Source: Absidia repens (Eukaryota > Mucoromycota > Mucoromycetes > Mucorales > Cunninghamellaceae). From it: a stretch of 64,000 bases of DNA. The stretch lies in assembly GCA_002105175.1 (NCBI GenBank), contig MCGE01000012.1:868001-932000 (forward strand), written 5' to 3'. The position numbers were made by a program, and so were the translations under genes. Positions 60,011 to 64,000 of this stretch are shown piece by piece. Numbering within the stretch: position 1 is the first letter of the stretch; the number at the start of each line of letters is the position of its first letter. The notes beneath the pieces were generated by a model. The model saw only the letters and a program-made list of their open reading frames with translations, searched no databases and was not told the DNA's origin.

Positions 60011-61309
60011 CGATGAATTAAAAATACAGTAAAATAGGACCGGTAAAGAGAAAGAGAAAAAAAAAAAAAAGAGAAAAAGTGTGGGCACTCTTTTTTTTTT
60101 TTAGAATTGTGGAGAATTTAAAATTCCGCTTTTGTAAAAGGATCAAATAACAATGATAATGTATGATCAATAATCTACATAAATATTTTCAATTTCGACG
60201 TCGACTCCAGTACAAGATAATAATGCAACGTTATAAATATAATTTATATTATTTCCGTGGATATACAACATACATCAAATAGTCTTCTTCCACGCTTTTT
60301 CCGTTTAAATCGGTCGAAATATCCTACGATTTTTTTTTAGGTAGGAGAAGGAAGGAATGCTTTTCTCTTACCAACCAGGCATTTTTATTGTTCAGGAAAC
60401 AGTGACTTTAAATGATATTCTCACTCTCATATTCAACACGTTGTTTATATTGTTGACCCTAGTGCGGACAACGGATGCCATATTTAATTATGCTAGCCAT
60501 ATAGTTACATTCCGGGTGCGCGAACGACTCAAGGCACGACATATATTTGCTCGGCACACCATCACCCAAAGGGGAAGTTCGCAAGCAAAATTTCTCAGAT
60601 TCATAAGAAAAAGAAATTTATATTGTAATTTCGTAGTTATAGAAAAATATTATGTTACCCACTTTCACTACTGTATTTTTGTATAACAACCATCAAATTT
60701 CTATTATCGCACTTATGTGCTTTCGTTTGTCATAGTTGTCTTTGCTTATTCTCTATATATGCATAAATGGTCATAGTCAAAAAAATAAAAACTCCCATAT
60801 CATATGTAGACCCAAAAGAAAAAGAAAAAGTCCGGCATGTGTATAAAAGTAAAACAGCCTTGTATTCTTAATACTTTGTGACAACTAAAAATAGTTAAAC
60901 AACCATCTTTAGGGTCCTTAAGAACGTTTATTGAAGTTTATATTGTTTATATATTGTGAAATAAAGCATTATAAGCATTCAAGCTTCGATTGACATTTAG
61001 GAATTTTGGTTGGAGCGCCTAAACAGGGGAATTTACCAAAAATGGTAGGGTTGAATATAAATGACGGTTTGGTACAAAATGGAGAACGAGCACTGATCCT
61101 ACTCAGCACAGTCCATGAAAATCAGACGTGGAAGTAGTTGCATAAAAAGATAAAAAAAAAAGCCATACGGACGTATTAACTGAAGTATACTAGGCAAGGC
61201 GCATCTACTAACGAAAGAGGATGTTCCTCCAGGGTATATGGTATGCTATTCAAGTCATATCTTACCAAGCCAAAAAAAAAAGTTCAGTGTTTGATGGTTG
61301 AAAAAGAGG
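60011..61309. other. Promoter side of KICS2 and gene-free AT-rich DNA
   Basis: A/T runs (60058-60102) sit directly upstream of KICS2. A + strand frame at 60357-60686 is open for 109 codons but has hydrophobic, low-complexity character and no support. A single TTTATTGAAG word at 60940-60949 may mark an outlying fragment of the dispersed repeat. No RNA gene seen. Confidence 0.3.
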
Positions 61310-61990
61310 ATATATTTTATTGAAGCATAAGCATAATAATAATAAAAAAAGGTCGATAGCAACCAAGGAGTTTATTGGAGCAGCATCAGGGAAACTAATT
61401 GGAGAACCTAGAAAATGTTCAGCACTAATTTAAAGAGACGATTGGGACAAGAAAACTAAGGTACTGTACAAGGTGTGAGAAAGAGTAATGGCAGATATTT
61501 TATTGAAGCACAACAACGGTCAACATCATTCAAACGATGATGGTAAAAAAAAAAAAAGGGATCTATTGCACAAGACATGAAAGAGAGAGAGAGAGAGAGG
61601 GTAATGGGACATGCTTTTTATTGAAGCATGTGAAAAGAGACATACTTTTTTTATTCATACAGAGAAATAAGCTATAGACAAACTAATACTAAGCTAAGCT
61701 AATGGTGGCGTCAAAGGGCCATCTAATGGTGGTTCTAAATCCTGAATTCAAAACAAAAAGGGTTTCCTCATGCATGTTGTAATCCCTAATCTGAAAGCCC
61801 TTCTAAACTAGTCTGACATTAATCTATGATCACCGTGACCCCAAAGAAATTGAATGGTGAAGAAAAAAGGCGGAGAGAAAGGAAAAAAAAATAATAATAA
61901 AAAAAAAAAGAACAAAAAAAAAAGAAAGAGAGAGAGCGAAAAAAAAGTGAACAACAAAAACCCAAGTGGGCGGAATTCGAATTTTTCTGT
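61310..61990 (+). repeat. Dispersed repeat family, long copy D
   Basis: Contains three clear subrepeats: ATATTTTATTGAAGCATAA (61310-61328), ATATTTTATTGAAGCACAAC (61496-61515) and TTTTTATTGAAGCATG (61616-61631). Between them lie a GGGATCTATTGCACAAGACATGA segment and an AG microsatellite (61582-61600). The core follows: GGGTTTCCTCATGCATGTTG (61759-61778), CCTTCTAAACTAGTCTGA (61799-61816) and AAATTGAATGGTGAAGAAAA (61846-61865). The end box is degraded to CAAGTGGGCGGAATTCGAA (61963-61981). No open frame. Confidence 0.75.
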
Positions 61991-62234
61991 TCGTCTCACT
62001 TGTGAGGATTCGCTCACTTCTTTTATGATTTGCAGTGTTTTAAAACCTATATGGATAGCCCAATAAGCTTTTTATGTATCTGTTCAAATATATAACACCA
62101 TATCCTTTTGTTTTTTGTCTCCGACTTCCGGATAAATTTGATTCGCCAGGAATGGTCCAGAGCTACCGGTTAAATAGTTATTCCGAATTGGTCTTGTATC
62201 ACTTATAGTACTTGCCAATTTCCAAAACATAACA

Positions 62235-62307
62235 GCCCTCTTGGCTCAGTTGGCAGAGCGTCTGCCTAGTAAGCAGAAGGTCATCAGTTCGATTCTGATA
62301 GCGGGCA
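62235..62307 (+). tRNA. tRNA-Thr (anticodon AGT)
   Basis: A 73-base cloverleaf without intron. The D arm holds GGCTCAGTTGGCAGAGC, the anticodon stem TCTGC/GCAGA encloses the loop CTAGTAA (anticodon AGT), and the T arm has ATCAG-TTCGATT-CTGAT. The A box (TGGCTCAGTTGG) and B box (AGTTCGATTCT) are intact. A TTTT terminator follows at 62313-62316. In the acceptor stem GCCCTCT faces AGCGGGC, so pair 5-68 is a T-C mismatch where C-G or G-C is expected. Confidence 0.88.
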
Positions 62308-62459
62308 ATTCCTTTTGCTAATCCTCTCTATTTAGAGTAGTTGCATTATTTTGCATCCGAAGTTATCTTTTGGTACGGGGTTGTGAGTTCTTTTTTTTTT
62401 TTTTTATTGGGTGTCACAGTTTTTTTTATTAAAGTGAGGGTTTTGATGGTATAGGTTGA
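62308..62459. other. Spacer after the tRNA
   Basis: Contains the pol III terminator and T runs (62390-62404). Nothing else seen. Confidence 0.3.
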
Positions 62460-62662
62460 AAGCCTCCGCCATTTCGCACTATGGTGGGCAGCCCCTTGGG
62501 GCCCGACCGTCGTGCTCAGCACATCGTCAATGCTTTTTTTTTTTTTGCGTGCTGAAAAAAAAAAAAAATAGTGAAGGGATTAGAGCCTCTGCCATTTCGC
62601 ACTATGGTGGGCAGCCCGTTAGGGCCCAACCGTCGTGCTCAGCGCGTCGTCAATGGGTTTTT
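62460..62662 (+). repeat. GC-rich direct repeat, two units with 123-124-base spacing
   Basis: The unit AGCCTC(C/T)GCCATTTCGCACTATGGTGGGCAGCCC followed by TTGGGGCCCGACCGTCGTGC or TTAGGGCCCAACCGTCGTGC, then TCAGC.C.TCGTCAATG, starts at 62460 and again at 62584. A T/A-rich spacer with GTGCTGAAA separates the units. A degraded third piece (TTTGGCACTATGAGTGG and CTATGGTGGGCAGGGCGTTAG) lies at 63450-63515. Each unit contains the palindrome-like GGGGCCC/AGGGCCC and is far more GC-rich than its surroundings. Confidence 0.7.
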
Positions 62663-62935
62663 TGTGTGTGCTGAAATAATAGCCTACTTGAAAGGCGTCA
62701 GAGAGATTAGAGCTTGATTAAGTAGGGGTTGCAACTGCCTTTCCACTGGAAGATAAAACGAATTATGCACTATGGAAATTATGGCGATTGCCCCTTCCCT
62801 TATTTTTTGACAAAAAGAGGGCTGGATGATTCAGGCTCCGCATTTTGCTTTCTATTTTTTTTTTTGACCCCTTTTTTTTCCCTCTCTTTTTCTTTCATTT
62901 TTATTTTTTCCTTCATGATAGTCTGAATGATATGA
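62663..62935. other. Gene-free stretch between repeats
   Basis: Mixed sequence with a T/C-rich tract (62855-62920). No supported gene. Confidence 0.3.
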
Positions 62936-63125
62936 TGGCAAGGCTCATTGGGGTACTGGTGATCTAGGATCTTGAATTAGGGGCGCTTTAAAAAACGCAA
63001 AACCAACATCATGGGGAAAGGCTTTCATATTGGATGTAGGATTTGGGAACAACAGTAGATTAGCACTCATTAGTTTCTTAATAGTTTGTCATCGTTTGTA
63101 TCTACGTCTGAATAAATATGTTCTT
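62936..63125 (-). repeat. Partial dispersed repeat (copy G, reverse)
   Basis: Reverse-oriented words of the dispersed family: ATCATGGGGAAAGGCTTTC (63009-63027), TTGGATGTAGGATTTGGGA, TTAGTTTCTTAATAGTTTGT with CGTTTGTATCTACGTCTGAATAAA (63096-63115). They align with copy C at 50226-50345. The GC end box is missing. Confidence 0.6.
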
Positions 63126-64000
63126 TTTATTATAATTATCTTCTCTGTTGTACGTTTACTTGATGAGCTTCATCGAATGTGTATTACATATGCATAGAAA
63201 AAAAATGTGTGTCTATATATATATGAAAAAGGAACGGATTGGGTATTATGGAGACTTCTTCTACCAACTCTATACGTTTGTGCGTTGAAAAAAAATATAA
63301 GGATGTGTTTGTGTGAACAAACAGTGTATTTTGTTCTGGTGGGGTATATTGAAGAGCAAAGTTGAGAATAGTATTAATTATGTAGTCACTGGGTGGCAGG
63401 GGGTTTCTGAAGTGTGGGTTTCGATGGGATGGGATGGAAGATTCTGTGATTTGGCACTATGAGTGGACAGCGAGTGAGAAAAAAAGGATGGACGGCTTCT
63501 ATGGTGGGCAGGGCGTTAGAGGTGGGTCAGAAAAAAAAAAGAGTACCAGACCATCTCAAACCAAAAGTTCAAATGTACATTGATAGCGGTAGTTGGGGAA
63601 TTGACTTTTTTATTTGGCCATTGCTACTGTACTATACTGTACGTACTGTACTAGTTAGGTTTTCAGTGTTAGCTCAGGCGCAGATATAGGCATGATGGTG
63701 TCATATAAAAATGGTTTTCTCATTTTTGAAAATTGTGGATGGAGATGTTAATTGTTTATTAATTAATTAATGAAATGTTACCTCCATATATTATTGCATA
63801 TATATAAAAAAGCAAAACAGAAAAGAAAAGTGAGGGTGGAAGGGGTGATGCGAAATTAATGGTGTTACTATTATGCACCTGAACTGATCAATCGACAGTA
63901 TACACAACAAACTTTACAAAATAGATATAGTAAGCTTGTTCTATTATAGTTCACAAACCAATAAAACACATATAAGTGTCCAGACATGAAGACAATATAA
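63126..64000. other. Gene-free AT-rich window end
   Basis: Apart from the degraded repeat piece at 63450-63515 there are only A/T runs and an AATTAATTAATTAA word at 63752-63772. No coding or RNA feature is supported to the end of the window. Confidence 0.3.

Noticed and set aside
60357..60686. 109-codon + strand frame upstream of KICS2
   Set aside because: Hydrophobic low-complexity reading, no promoter or splice support, no recognisable family; kept as gene-free DNA.
62456..62674. 72-codon frame through the GC-rich tandem repeat as a protein gene
   Set aside because: It does not start with ATG, includes Phe and Lys homopolymers from the spacer, and is explained by the 123-base period of the repeat.

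Overview
The window looks like nuclear DNA from an early-diverging filamentous fungus, most likely a Mucoromycota (Mucorales-type) species. It is AT-rich. Its genes are split by many short GT..AG introns (about 50-110 bases) with polypyrimidine/poly-A runs between them, and both strands are coding. The best family matches are eukaryotic and fungal: a Pho85-type cyclin, Pet127, CSF1, a PDK1/Pkh kinase, XRN1 and a Galpha subunit. Nothing prokaryotic is present. Assignments rest on reading translated exons and splice phases by eye; no database search was possible.

Layout. 1-217: 3' end of an unrecognised gene (+). 564-2279: PDK1/Pkh-like kinase (+). 5180-5611: small tail-anchored helical protein (-). 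7239-8346: PCL-type cyclin (-), divergent from an A20/AN1 zinc-finger gene at 9233-10057 (+). 10562-11287: acidic protein with a SERTA-like N-terminus (+). 12062-14203: complex I NDUFA9/40-kDa subunit (-). 14760-16430: repeat-rich stretch with a broken coding fragment. 16440-28664: the giant CSF1/BLTP1 lipid-transfer gene (-). 29938-31549: mitochondrial malonyl-CoA:ACP transacylase (+). 31965-32378: bL31m (-), head-to-head with PET127 at 32569-35153 (+). 37737-41221: glucosidase I, GH63 (-). 41488-42084: uL29m (-). 42292-43736: Galpha (-). 44783-45836: tentative novel gene (-). 46361-46669: small protein (+). 47102-48944: RhoGAP protein (+). 51858-56874: XRN1 with an apparent frameshift in exon 2 (-). 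58106-60010: an ortholog of the KICSTOR subunit KICS2/C12orf66 (-). 62235-62307: tRNA-Thr(AGT).

Themes. Five genes act in mitochondria (complex I assembly/structure, mitochondrial fatty acid synthesis, two large-subunit ribosomal proteins and RNA processing by Pet127); two of them share a ~190-base divergent promoter. A second group is signalling: PDK1, Galpha, RhoGAP, a Pho85-type cyclin and KICS2, which links nutrient state to TORC1 in animals. The intergenic space carries at least four long and several partial copies of an uncharacterised, apparently non-coding dispersed repeat that ends in a conserved CACGTGGGCGGG box.

The most interesting items are the fungal KICS2, the XRN1 exon-2 frameshift, the dispersed repeat family, and a GC-rich frame-preserving 123-base tandem repeat beside the tRNA.
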